NCBI GenBank assembly: GCA_035624455.1
Contig: DASPRM010000126.1
Location: 1 to 43,637, forward strand
Reading direction: 5' to 3'
DNA length: 43,637 nt
Source: Terriglobales bacterium
GTDB lineage: Bacteria; Acidobacteriota; Terriglobia; Terriglobales; Acidobacteriaceae
The position numbers and the translations under genes are program-made. The notes under the pieces were generated by a model. The model did no database searches. It was not told the origin of the DNA and worked only from the letters and a program-made list of their open reading frames with translations. Each line of letters starts with the position of its first letter. Position 1 is the first letter of the stretch. This document shows, piece by piece, positions 24,294 through 31,976 of the stretch.

Positions 24294-25097
24294 TCAATTG
24301 TGCACCGCATCTGCAAGCACCGGGGCAGAACTTCGGCGCAGCCATAGAACGCCTCCAGCGATGACCAGCAAAATCGAAATCAGCTGTGTGTTGGTCATCG
24401 CACCGTGGAAGAGCGAACCGCGATCGGGATCGCCGCGCAGGAACTCCAGGAAGTATCGCGCCAGGCCGTAGAGGAACAGGTACGAGCCAATCACCTGGCC
24501 TTCAAATTTCTTATGGCGAATTATCCAGAGCAGGATGAAAAAGTTGGCTAGTTCGACCGCCGATTCGAACAATTGCGTGGGCTCGAGCGGCACTCCGAGT
24601 GGTGTTCCTACCCAGGCCTGGGCGAGAGGATTACGGAAGGTGACACCCCACCAATGAGAGGTCGGCTTGCCATAGCAGCAACCTGCCGCAAAGCAGCCGA
24701 TTCGCCCAATGGCATGTCCCAACGCAAGTCCTGGAGCAAAGGTGTCGCACGTGCGCAGCACCGGCATCCGATGCCGGCGAATGTACCACCAGGAAACCGC
24801 CAGGGCAGCGATCAAGCCGCCGTAGAACACTCCGCCCGCTTGCAGAGTCGCTAGACTGAAGATGTCGCTCGGGTGCGCCGAGTACCAATCCCAATTGTTG
24901 AGGAACAAAAGCAGCTTGGCTCCCAGGATGGCGAAGAGCACGGCCAGCACACCCAGATTCCAGGCTGCGTCGGGATCGATTCCCTGGGAGCGAGCGAGCT
25001 TGACGGTGGTCATCAGCCCCACCACTACCCCGAGAGCTACCAGGAACCCATAGGTGGGCAGCGAGAAATTGCCGATCTGGAAGAGTCTGGGAAACAC
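24294..25097 (-). CDS. lgt: Prolipoprotein diacylglyceryl transferase
   Basis: A 267-residue inner-membrane enzyme that moves diacylglycerol from phosphatidylglycerol to the lipobox Cys of pre-prolipoproteins. About seven hydrophobic helices; the Lgt signature is read as GHAIGRIGCFAAGCCYGKPT near 128-147, the Cys-rich variant common outside enterobacteria, with LEPTQLFESAVEL and FLEFLRGDPDRG further on. The start is GTG 25097; only a weak ribosome site is seen. Length matches the family (about 260-290). It lies 168 bp upstream of the pseudouridine synthase start on the same strand and may be co-transcribed with it. Confidence 0.95.
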   Translation of the reverse strand: MFPRLFQIGNFSLPTYGFLVALGVVVGLMTTVKLARSQGIDPDAAWNLGVLAVLFAILGAKLLLFLNNWDWYSAHPSDIFSLATLQAGGVFYGGLIAALAVSWWYIRRHRMPVLRTCDTFAPGLALGHAIGRIGCFAAGCCYGKPTSHWWGVTFRNPLAQAWVGTPLGVPLEPTQLFESAVELANFFILLWIIRHKKFEGQVIGSYLFLYGLARYFLEFLRGDPDRGSLFHGAMTNTQLISILLVIAGGVLWLRRSSAPVLADAVHN

Positions 25098-25202
25098 CGC
25101 GTGTCTACTCAGTTAGATGCGCGACAGTATGCCACTTGTCGCACCTCTCACCCATAGCTCCGAAAAGGCCAGAGCGGGAGGAGGCAGTTCAGTTTAGCAG
25201 GA

Positions 25203-25395
25203 AGGTAAAGCAAAGCCGACCCGCGGGGGCCGTGTGGTGGGCCGTCAATGAACCTAGCCTAGCTAGTGTGGGAACTCGCCGTGATCCTTTAGGCATTTCC
25301 GACTGGCGGAACCTTGCACACCGGACCAATCTACGAGTCGAGCTCCCGTTCATTGAGGTGTTGGTTCAAAAATACGGTTGCCACCATCACCAACC
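25203..25395 (-). ncRNA. Candidate 6S-like structured RNA downstream of zapA
   Basis: A rod-like fold of about 165 nt in a 511-bp region with no convincing gene. Pairs seen directly: TGGTGG (25235-25240) with CCACCA (25381-25386), continued by GTG/CAC; TCAATGAAC (25245-25253) with GTTCATTGA (25348-25356), 9 bp; a central bubble of 12 and 26 nt; GTGTG (25266-25270) with CACAC (25317-25321); CGCC (25277-25280) with GGCG (25305-25308). Closing stem, wide bubble and apical stem are the layout of 6S RNA, and 6S genes follow zapA in many bacteria. On the - strand a C/G-rich palindrome and CTTTGCTTT near 25203-25230 could terminate it. Strand and identity are inferred. The rest of 25098-25608 (25396-25548) shows no gene. 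Confidence 0.42.
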
Positions 25396-25548
25396 TTGCA
25401 GGTCGGCTGCAAAGAGGATGCTAGAGAAAGGTCTTGATCTGCGCAAGTGGTGGGGCGCAAAAAGTTGGAAACCCGAATGCTGAACGTCCCTGGCCCAAGG
25501 TGTCCCAGAGCCAGAACTCAAGTGGGAGCAAAGACTCACGGCCTCAGG

Positions 25549-25577
25549 TGGGAACGGAAATCCTCGTCCGTTCAGGC
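25549..25577 (+). repeat. Dispersed repeat C, copy 1
   Basis: 29 bp (GTGGGAACGG ... CGTCCGTTCAGG) matching 26482-26510 at 26 of 29 positions, in the same orientation. The inner part is palindromic (AACGGA/TCCGTT). The two copies flank zapA and the ZapB-like gene. Confidence 0.75.
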
Positions 25578-25597
25578 GGAGCGCTGCTCCACAGCAG

Positions 25598-25620
25598 CTG
25601 GCCGATCCCTAACCGGCCAG
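25598..25620. other. Hairpin carrying the zapA stop codon in its loop
   Basis: CTGGCCG (25598-25604) pairs perfectly with CGGCCAG (25614-25620); the zapA stop codon (25609-25611) is in the loop. It could protect the mRNA end or terminate, but no U-run is present. Confidence 0.4.
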
Positions 25621-25917
25621 GCGGGTTTCTTCCAGCACTTCATCCAGCGCGCCCGAAAGGGAGTTGGCGCGTTTGTTCAGTTCGGAAGCGATGGAGTCAT
25701 ACTTGCGCCGCAGGATGTGGTACTCATCAGCAATGTTCAAGGCCGCCAGCACGGCCAGGCGCAGGGAATCGACAGTTGCGGTTTGAGCCGCCACGGCGCG
25801 CATTTTGCTGTCGACGTACTCGGCTAGTTTGTGAATATAGTCAGGATCTGTGCCGCGCAGATTGTAGGGCTGATCGTAAATTTCCACGCGCACGCTGTTG
25901 CCGTTGGACTGATTCAA
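25609..25917 (-). CDS. zapA: Cell division protein ZapA
   Basis: A 102-residue cytosolic ZapA, which binds and bundles FtsZ filaments at midcell. The head domain is recognisable: VRVEIYDQPYNLRGTDPDYI, HKLAEYVDSKMRAVA, then VDSLRLAVLAALNIADEYHI leading into a C-terminal coiled coil (LRRKYDSIASELNKRANSLS). Length is close to the usual 90-110. It lies 73 bp after the ZapB-like coiled-coil gene on the same strand, so the two are probably transcribed together. The candidate 6S-like RNA lies downstream. Confidence 0.93.
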   Translation of the reverse strand: MNQSNGNSVRVEIYDQPYNLRGTDPDYIHKLAEYVDSKMRAVAAQTATVDSLRLAVLAALNIADEYHILRRKYDSIASELNKRANSLSGALDEVLEETRLAG

Positions 25918-25990
25918 CGAGATGACCTCCCTGATCCAACTTTCCGGCGGCGGAGCAGCTCCGGCTCACGCCAGCCTGATCACCAGATGA

Positions 25991-26287
25991 TTATGCCTGG
26001 TTTTCTGCGGCTGTCAGTTCATCAATCTGGTTCAGCATCTTTTCAATGCGGGAACGGACTTCTTCCCGTTCCTTTTTCAGGACAACCACCTCGTTGCGAA
26101 GGGAGTCAATCTCTTCCTCGCGCATCTCCAGTTGTTCGCGCAGGCGAGAGGTGTCGCGCTCGGCAGCGGCTTTGGCTTCGCGGGCCGCCTTCAGCAGCTC
26201 GATCGTGCGATAAACCTTCTCTTCCAGGGAATGAAAATCGTCAGTTTGCATCTCAGCGGGCACTTCACGGATCGCTTTGACAGACAT
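25991..26287 (-). CDS. ZapB-like coiled-coil protein
   Basis: A 98-residue, highly charged protein made almost entirely of heptad-like coiled coil (YRTIELLKAAREAKAAAERD, LREQLEMREEEIDSLRNEVV, LKKEREEVRSRIEKMLNQID). Its position directly before zapA and its composition match small ZapB-like division proteins that bridge ZapA; sequence alone cannot prove homology. ATG 26287 has GGAAGG 12 bp upstream; ATG 26251 (MQTDDFHSLEEKV) is a plausible shorter start. If real, the pair would form a Z-ring stabilising layer at midcell. Confidence 0.75.
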   Translation of the reverse strand: MSVKAIREVPAEMQTDDFHSLEEKVYRTIELLKAAREAKAAAERDTSRLREQLEMREEEIDSLRNEVVVLKKEREEVRSRIEKMLNQIDELTAAENQA

Positions 26288-26481
26288 GCGAACAGGGGTC
26301 CTTCCCGGTATATTTCACGAGGGGCGCGAGCGCAGTATAGCGCAGGAAGGGATGGAATTATCCACAAGTTGAGCCGCTTCGCGGGCGTGAGGTCAGCGGG
26401 AGCCCGCTGGCGAAATCCTGAGCGCAGCGAAGGATCTTTTTCCGTGTGGGACAGGCGATCTCGCCTGTCCACCCCAACAAC

Positions 26482-26510
26482 GTGGGAACGGACGTCCCCG
26501 TCCGTTCAGG
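26482..26510 (+). repeat. Dispersed repeat C, copy 2
   Basis: Second 29-bp copy, between the HisC-like gene and the ZapB-like gene, in a 251-bp repeat-rich spacer. Also there: a GGACAGGCGATCTCGCCTGTCC palindrome near 26451-26470 and a CTGAGCGCAGCGAAGGATC element near 26418-26436. Confidence 0.75.
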
Positions 26511-26538
26511 TCGAGGCGCGCCTCGACAGAAGGCGCGC

Positions 26539-27669
26539 TCAGCCCCGTGCCGGCGCCATCTGATCCCACACCCGCCAAAACTCCCTCATCTCCCCCGGCA
26601 AGCCAAGGGAAATGCGCATGTAGGTGTCCATGGGAGGAAATGGGCGGCCAACGATCACATTGTTTTTCTCGAAGTAGGAAATCACTTCCTTGATGGGCCG
26701 GTGAGTATCGAACATCAGGAAATTGGCATAGGAGGGGATGGGAGAAATCCCGCGACTGGAAGCCTGTCGAATGAACTCGGAGCGATCGTTGGCGTTGCGC
26801 GAAGCCGCCGCTCCCAAGGCGGCGTCATCTTCCAGAGCGGTAACGGCGCAGCGGACTGCGACCATGTTGAGGGTGTCCTCCAGTTGGTAGGGCTTAAGGC
26901 GTTTAATGGTTTCCTTCGTGCTCACCCCGTACCCCAGGCGTAGCCCCGCCAGACCGTAGACTTTGGAGAAGGTACGGATCGTGATGACGCGCCTATCGTG
27001 GTGACCAATGAAAGAGGAATATCCGGTCCCACCGTTTGCGAAGTGAAAGTACGCCTCATCAATCAGAACACTAGTGGTCGGCGGGAGTTTAGCAATGAAG
27101 GTTTCGATATCGCCGCGCGGGGTGAGGCTGGCGGTAGGGTTGTTGGGATTGCAGATATAAACCAGCCCGGTGCTCGAGTCAGTGGACCGCAGCATTGCAT
27201 CCAGGTCGTGTGCGAAATCTTTGGTCAGGGGAACTGGGATGATCTCTGCCCCAAAGGCTTGCGCGTAGCGACCCAGAGACTCATAAGTTGGAACAGGAAC
27301 GATCAGTTTCTTCCCCGGCCCGGTGAAGGCCTGGGCACAGATGCGGAGCAGCTCCGTCGATCCGTTGCCAAGTAATACTTGTTCCGCGCCGATCGAGTGG
27401 CGTTCGGCGATGGTCGCAGTGAGGCGATCCCACTCCTTGTAGGGGTAGCGGTTGCAATAGGGAAGTGCTCTCTGCATGGCCTCTACCACGCTCGGGAATT
27501 GACCGTAGGCATTCTCGTTTCCGTTGAGCAGCACGGGTCCGCCGGGCTGAGTGGTTCGGAAAGGCTCAGTGGGCGCGAGCAGGTACTCGCGTGACAGCGG
27601 CGGTGTCACAACCGCGGCAGTGGCGCCGGCTCCCATGCCCCGAAGAAATGATCGGCGAGAAAGCGGCAA
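26539..27669 (-). CDS. Tat-exported HisC-like PLP aminotransferase
   Basis: A 376-residue class I/II aminotransferase close to histidinol-phosphate aminotransferase. Core motifs: LNGNENAYGQFPSVVEAMQR, ELLRICAQAF, VYICNPNNPTASLTP, LIDEAYFHF, and the PLP Lys in RTFSKVYGLAGLRLGYG. The N-terminus is a twin-arginine signal (PLSRRSFLRGMGAGATAAVV), so the folded enzyme is probably exported. Start: TTG 27669 is preferred because GGAGAGGGGG lies 7 bp upstream and it gives a clean Tat signal; ATG 27696 has no ribosome site, and the frame extends to 27735. Export is odd for a histidine-pathway enzyme, and no other his gene is near, so a different periplasmic amino-acid or phosphate-ester substrate is likely. 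Confidence 0.82.
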   Translation of the reverse strand: MPLSRRSFLRGMGAGATAAVVTPPLSREYLLAPTEPFRTTQPGGPVLLNGNENAYGQFPSVVEAMQRALPYCNRYPYKEWDRLTATIAERHSIGAEQVLLGNGSTELLRICAQAFTGPGKKLIVPVPTYESLGRYAQAFGAEIIPVPLTKDFAHDLDAMLRSTDSSTGLVYICNPNNPTASLTPRGDIETFIAKLPPTTSVLIDEAYFHFANGGTGYSSFIGHHDRRVITIRTFSKVYGLAGLRLGYGVSTKETIKRLKPYQLEDTLNMVAVRCAVTALEDDAALGAAASRNANDRSEFIRQASSRGISPIPSYANFLMFDTHRPIKEVISYFEKNNVIVGRPFPPMDTYMRISLGLPGEMREFWRVWDQMAPARG

Positions 27670-27832
27670 GGTGCACCCCCTCTCCTGATCGGGCATTTTA
27701 TGTGCTTGGAGCCGTGGCCGCCAGACGATCTTCACCAGTCATCTTGAGCGAGGACCGGGGTGTACTGAGAAGCTATCTCACAATGAAGCGAGAGGACTAC
27801 TGACCGCTAATTGCTAATTACTGCCCGCCGCC

Positions 27833-29941
27833 CTACACCCGCTGCCCTCCCCCCAGCGACCGCAGCACGTTAGCGATCTGCTCCGACCAGCCAGAGACCT
27901 CTTCGTCGCGCAGAGTACGCTCAGACGATTGGAACTCTGCGCGCAGGAGCACAGAGTATTTCCCAGTGGGAACTCCGCCACCGCGAAAAATCTCGACCGG
28001 AAGGAAAGTCTGTATGTGAGGCAGACGCAAGGCCGAAACGGCAGCCTGGATCTGCTCGAACGTTACCCGATCGTCAAAGATGAACGAGAAGTCACGGTCT
28101 ACCGCCGGGAACTTGGAAACCGGCGTATAGCGAGGTTCCCGAAGCGGGTGGTGGAAGAGGCGCTCCAGGTCGAGCTCCGCAATGAACACGTCCTTCCGCA
28201 GCTTGCGTTCGGCCGCAATCCGGGGATGTATCTGGCCAAATCTGGCCACGAGTTCTCCATCCATCACGGCTGCCGCGGAGCGGCCAGGGTGGTAGTAATC
28301 GGCAGCCGAAACCCCCGAAATCTTAGCTCCACGCTTACCATCGCCGGGCTGGTAACAGAGCGATTGGGATTGAAAAGCAGTCAGCAGAGTTTCGATGTCG
28401 CCTTTGAGGTCGAAAAAACTGTATGGACGGGGCTTTTCGTGAACGCTCACCTCATTGGCGTTGCCGGTTGCGCCCAGGCAGATGCGGCGCAGTTCGCGCG
28501 TCTGGTGGCTGGATTTTTCGTAGATGTTGCCCGCCTCGAAGAGCCGCGCATCATTTACTCCGCGATTCAGGTTCCAGGCGAGCATGCCGAGCATGCCGGG
28601 AACCATGGAGGTGCGCATCACTGATGCCTCCTCGCTCAGCGGATTGGCGATCTCGACGATGGTTGCAGCGGAGAATTGCCGCGCTTCCTGATGTGAAATG
28701 AAGCTCAGGGAGATGGCTTCGTTGTAGCCCAGAGCAAGGAGATCGGCGCGCATGCGGCTTTCCTTGCGCGCATCCGGAAGCTCGACCACGCCTCCGGAGA
28801 ACGACGGCAACGTGTCGGGAAAACGGTCGTAGCCATATATGCGTGCGACTTCTTCGATGAGATCGATTTCGCGCTCCACATCCAGGCGCCACGTCGGAAC
28901 CGTAACTCTCAGGGGATGACCGCCGGCTACCTGGAATCCCAGGCGCGTGAGAATGCGGATAATTTCGTCTTCTGGGATGTCCTGTCCCAAAATGCGTTTT
29001 ACTTCTGAGAGGCGCAGCGGCAGTGTAGGACGCTCGATTTGATGGCCGATGACGTCGATCGGTCCGCTCTCGATCTGCCCGCCGCCTGAGGCGAGGATGA
29101 GCTCCGCAACGCGCCGCGCTGCGGCTGCGGTGATGGCAAAATCTGCGCCACGCTCAAAGCGATGGGAGGCGTCTGTATGCATGCCGAGGCGGCGCGCCGT
29201 GCGGCGCACGGTCGCGGGATCGAACCAGGCGGCTTCGATCAGGATGTTGCGCGTCTTCTCGGTGATCATTGAGTCGAAGCCGCCCATCACTCCGGCAATC
29301 GCCACAGGCTTGGAGGCATCGGCGATCACGAGGTCTTGTGGCGTGAGCTGGCGGTCCACACCGTCCAGCGTCTTTATGGTTTCGCCTTGGCGCGCGAGAC
29401 GAACGATGATCTTGCCTTCCAGAAGGTCGAGATCAAAAGCATGCGTGGGATGGCCGAGTTCCCACAGTGCATAGTTGGTCGCATCGGCGCCATTGTTGAT
29501 GGGCCGCGAGCCCAGCAGTGTGAGGCGGCGGGCGATCCTTTCTGGCGATTCCTTGATGCGGACACCGCGCACGACCTGCCCGGTGTAGCGAGCGCAGAGG
29601 TCTGGAGCGTCGATTTGAATAGGGAAGTGCCCCGGGTTCGCGCCACGCTTTTCGGCGCTAACCTGGGAAATGGCGGGATCGCCGGCCGCAGATCTTTCCC
29701 CCACAACACTGGCCAGTGGTTTCAGCTCGGTGTTGTAAATCGCCGAGCACTCGCGCGCTACGCCGTAATGATTCATCGCATCGACACGGTTCGTGCCGAT
29801 CTCAACCTCATAAACATTCTCGCCATCGAGCTGATCGATGCCTTCGACAGAGATGCCGGCCGAAGTGAGCGCCTCGGCGAGCTGGCGATCGTCGGCCGGG
29901 ACGCTAACGAATTCGCGAATCCAGGAGGGAAGAAGTTTCAT
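27833..29941 (-). CDS. pheT: Phenylalanyl-tRNA synthetase beta subunit, lacking the N-terminal OB domain
   Basis: A 702-residue beta subunit, about 90-100 shorter than usual (near 790-800). N-terminal MKLLPSWIREFVSV leads directly through VEGIDQLDGENVYEVEIGTN to NRVDAMNHYGVARE; the EMAP/OB-fold tRNA-binding insert (E. coli residues about 40-150) that normally sits between them is missing. The rest is complete: B3/B4 editing region (ARYTGQVVRGVRIKESPERI, GHPTHAFDLDLL), B5 DNA-binding-like domain (RPTLPLRLSEVKRILGQDIP), catalytic-like core, and C-terminal FDX-ACB (KFPAVDRDFSFIFDDRVTFE). With PheS it charges tRNA-Phe. It follows pheS by 238 bp, an unusually large gap filled by repeat E, and ATG 29941 has no clear ribosome site. 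Confidence 0.94.
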   Translation of the reverse strand: MKLLPSWIREFVSVPADDRQLAEALTSAGISVEGIDQLDGENVYEVEIGTNRVDAMNHYGVARECSAIYNTELKPLASVVGERSAAGDPAISQVSAEKRGANPGHFPIQIDAPDLCARYTGQVVRGVRIKESPERIARRLTLLGSRPINNGADATNYALWELGHPTHAFDLDLLEGKIIVRLARQGETIKTLDGVDRQLTPQDLVIADASKPVAIAGVMGGFDSMITEKTRNILIEAAWFDPATVRRTARRLGMHTDASHRFERGADFAITAAAARRVAELILASGGGQIESGPIDVIGHQIERPTLPLRLSEVKRILGQDIPEDEIIRILTRLGFQVAGGHPLRVTVPTWRLDVEREIDLIEEVARIYGYDRFPDTLPSFSGGVVELPDARKESRMRADLLALGYNEAISLSFISHQEARQFSAATIVEIANPLSEEASVMRTSMVPGMLGMLAWNLNRGVNDARLFEAGNIYEKSSHQTRELRRICLGATGNANEVSVHEKPRPYSFFDLKGDIETLLTAFQSQSLCYQPGDGKRGAKISGVSAADYYHPGRSAAAVMDGELVARFGQIHPRIAAERKLRKDVFIAELDLERLFHHPLREPRYTPVSKFPAVDRDFSFIFDDRVTFEQIQAAVSALRLPHIQTFLPVEIFRGGGVPTGKYSVLLRAEFQSSERTLRDEEVSGWSEQIANVLRSLGGGQRV

Positions 29942-29942
29942 T

Positions 29943-30002
29943 GGTTAGCAATCAGCATTTAGCACTCAGCATTCAGTAATCAGCATTCAGCACTCAGCAA
30001 GG
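29943..30002. repeat. Repeat E array, pheS-pheT spacer
   Basis: Tandem variants of CAGCATTCAG/CAGCACTCAG (for example ATCAGCATTTAGCACTCAGC and ATTCAGTAATCAGCATTCAG) directly upstream of pheT. Relatives lie at 42440-42500. The rest of the spacer (to 30179) has a GGCTGAAGCC-type inverted repeat near 30137-30150. Confidence 0.75.
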
Positions 30003-30179
30003 TATTTTCGACTCTTTCGTGCTGCATGGTGCGCGGCGGACTGAAGGAGCCGGGGCGAAACCTGTAACTGCAGATCCCTCGCGGCCTTCGGGCCGCTCGT
30101 GCTGTCAAAACACAGAAAGCATCTTTTGGCACGGCTGAAGCCGTTGCCCCTTTCGACCGCGCCGTTCAAGCCATCTGAC

Positions 30180-31301
30180 TTACGCGAATTGCCGCAGGAA
30201 CCGGACGTCTCCCTGAAAAAACAATTGAATGTCGTCCACCGCGTACTTCATCAGGGCCAGGCGATCCACACCCATGCCGAAGGCGAAGCCGCTGACCTTG
30301 TCGGGATCGTAGCCCACAAATCCATACAGGGCCGGGTCCACCATCCCGGAGCCGAGCATCTCAATCCAGCCGCTGGCCTTGCAATTCGGACAGCGATTCC
30401 CGCCCTGGTAGCCGGAGCCATTACAAAAAATGCAGCTGATCAGGACTTCCGCGCTGGGCTCCGTGAAGGGGAAAAACGACGGCCGGAAGCGCGTCTTCAC
30501 TGAAGATCCGAACAGCGACTTCATGGCGTGATCGAGCGTGCCCTTCAGATCGCTGAAGGTGATGTTGTTATCCACCGCCAGCCCCTCCACTTGGTGAAAC
30601 ATGGGCGAGTGCGTGGCGTCAGGAGCGTCGTTGCGGTACACCCTGCCCGGAATGACGATGCGCAGCGGCGGCTTCTGCGTCTCCATGGTGCGGATCTGCA
30701 CGGGAGAAGTGTGCGTGCGCAGCAGCAGGCGATCGCGCTGCGGCTTCTGGTCCTGCCCGGCGATGAAGATCGTGTCCTGCATGTCGCGCGCCGGGTGATT
30801 GGGCGGAAAATTCAGCGACTCGAAATTGTAGTAGTCGGTCTCGATCTCCGGGCCGGTACCGACGGAGTAGCCCATGGCCTTGAAGACGTCCACGATCTCC
30901 TGCATCACGCGCATAATGGGATGTTGCGCGCCCAGAGAACGGCGGATGCCGGGAAGCGAGATGTCGAGGCGTTCAGATTCGAGGCGGATGTCGCTGGCGG
31001 TGGCTGAGATGCGCTCGCGGGAGGCCTCGACAACTTCCTCGACTTTCTTCTTAAGGTCGTTGACCCGCTGGCCAACGTCGGGCTTTTGCGGGCCTGGTGC
31101 GGCTTTCAGCCAGAGCTCATTGACCTGGGTCAGCACACCGCTTTTGCGCCCAAGCCAGCAATCACGGAACTCCTTCAACTCACCGTCATTGCTCACGCGC
31201 TGACGCTCAGCCTCCAGTTCGCGGAGCAGATCGGCAACAGCGCGATCCAGCGCTTCCGGCGAATAGTCTTCGAGTTTTGGCACCTGATATGTGAGCGGCA
31301 T
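30180..31301 (-). CDS. pheS: Phenylalanyl-tRNA synthetase alpha subunit
   Basis: A 373-residue class II catalytic subunit. An N-terminal coiled coil (about 15-105) binds the tRNA; motif 1 lies around HPIMRVMQEIVDVFKAMGYS, motif 2 around RTHTSPVQIRTM and VYRNDAPDATHSPMFHQVEG, motif 3 in AFGMGVDRLALMKY. Between motifs 2 and 3 there is a CxxC...CxxC knuckle (SCIFCNGSG then CPNCKASGW), a zinc-ribbon-like insert found in a subset of bacterial PheS. Length is slightly more than E. coli PheS (327). It follows rplT by 122 bp; the spacer carries repeat A copy 2. Confidence 0.95.
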   Translation of the reverse strand: MPLTYQVPKLEDYSPEALDRAVADLLRELEAERQRVSNDGELKEFRDCWLGRKSGVLTQVNELWLKAAPGPQKPDVGQRVNDLKKKVEEVVEASRERISATASDIRLESERLDISLPGIRRSLGAQHPIMRVMQEIVDVFKAMGYSVGTGPEIETDYYNFESLNFPPNHPARDMQDTIFIAGQDQKPQRDRLLLRTHTSPVQIRTMETQKPPLRIVIPGRVYRNDAPDATHSPMFHQVEGLAVDNNITFSDLKGTLDHAMKSLFGSSVKTRFRPSFFPFTEPSAEVLISCIFCNGSGYQGGNRCPNCKASGWIEMLGSGMVDPALYGFVGYDPDKVSGFAFGMGVDRLALMKYAVDDIQLFFQGDVRFLRQFA

Positions 31302-31351
31302 TTTTCAATTGCTGTGTGCTGGGAATAGCAAAGGGTGTTCGGTGAACGTGT

Positions 31352-31390
31352 AACTACCCCGCCCAAGCTTCGCTTGAACGGGGCACCCTC
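31352..31390 (+). repeat. Dispersed repeat A, copy 2
   Basis: 39 bp between rplT and pheS, identical to the reverse complement of 15718-15756. A related diverged copy is at 38325-38361, and looser relatives are at 31913-31962 and 21741-21770. Confidence 0.85.
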
Positions 31391-31423
31391 CGCAGCTTGG
31401 GTTACCCTGAGTCCCGCTCGCGA

Positions 31424-31795
31424 TCAGGCTGCTGCGGGCTTGCCGATCGCCGACCTTGCCTGCGCAGCCAAACTCTTGAAGCCGCTAGGATCGTTCACCG
31501 CCATATCGGCCAGGACCTTGCGATCGAGCTCGAGCCCGCTCTTCTTCAAGCCGTTGATGAACTGGCTGTAGCTCAAGCCATTCAGCTTGGCGGCGGCCCC
31601 GATGCGCACGATCCACAACGAGCGGAACTGGCGCTTCTTCTGACGCCGTCCGGAGTAGGCGAACTTCAGTGCCCGCTCCACCGATTCTTTCGCCGAGCGA
31701 TACAGTTTTGATTTTGTTAAGAAATAACCTTCCGCCCGGTCCAGTATCTTCTTCCGCTTCTGGCGGCGCTTGGTTCCACGTTTTACGCGAGGCAT
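31424..31795 (-). CDS. rplT: Ribosomal protein L20
   Basis: A 123-residue L20, a large-subunit protein that binds 23S rRNA early in assembly. ATG 31795 (AAGGAG upstream) begins the family start [20 protein letters not shown]; the open frame runs on to 31861 but without support. Typical features are the basic N-terminal arm, [40 protein letters not shown] and a slightly extended C-terminal tail (SAIGKPAAA). In enteric bacteria L20 represses its own operon through the mRNA; no equivalent leader structure was worked out here. 181 bp downstream of rpmI. Confidence 0.97.
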   Translation of the reverse strand: MPRVKRGTKRRQKRKKILDRAEGYFLTKSKLYRSAKESVERALKFAYSGRRQKKRQFRSLWIVRIGAAAKLNGLSYSQFINGLKKSGLELDRKVLADMAVNDPSGFKSLAAQARSAIGKPAAA

Positions 31796-31912
31796 TCTGT
31801 TTCTCCTTTTTTTGTGTTTATCAGCGGCTGGAGGCAGGAGTTTCAGGACTCGCCTCTTCACACGCCCGGCGTGCCGATGGCATGCGCGTTGTTCATCTTC
31901 CAGGACTAAATC

Positions 31913-31962
31913 AACTACCCCACCCTAGCCCAAAGAGGGCACCAGGATGGGGCACCCTCAAG
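31913..31962 (+). repeat. Diverged repeat-A-like element in the rpmI-rplT spacer
   Basis: Starts with AACTACCCCACCC and ends with GGGGCACCCTC like repeat A, with a different middle. It lies within the 181-bp rpmI-rplT spacer. Confidence 0.5.
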
Positions 31963-31976
31963 CTATTCGCTCACCA

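Noticed and set aside
25355-25395. GGTTCAAAAAT ... CCACCA, a tRNA or tmRNA 3' end?
   Set aside because: The T-stem does not pair, no cloverleaf can be drawn upstream, and the CCACCA pairs instead with TGGTGG at 25235.
25097-25608. RNase P or SRP RNA
   Set aside because: The GAGGAAAGTC core of RNase P and the GGAAGGAAGCAGCC loop of SRP RNA are absent.
29943-30002. CRISPR array?
   Set aside because: Units are short, degenerate and directly joined; no unique spacers and no cas gene.
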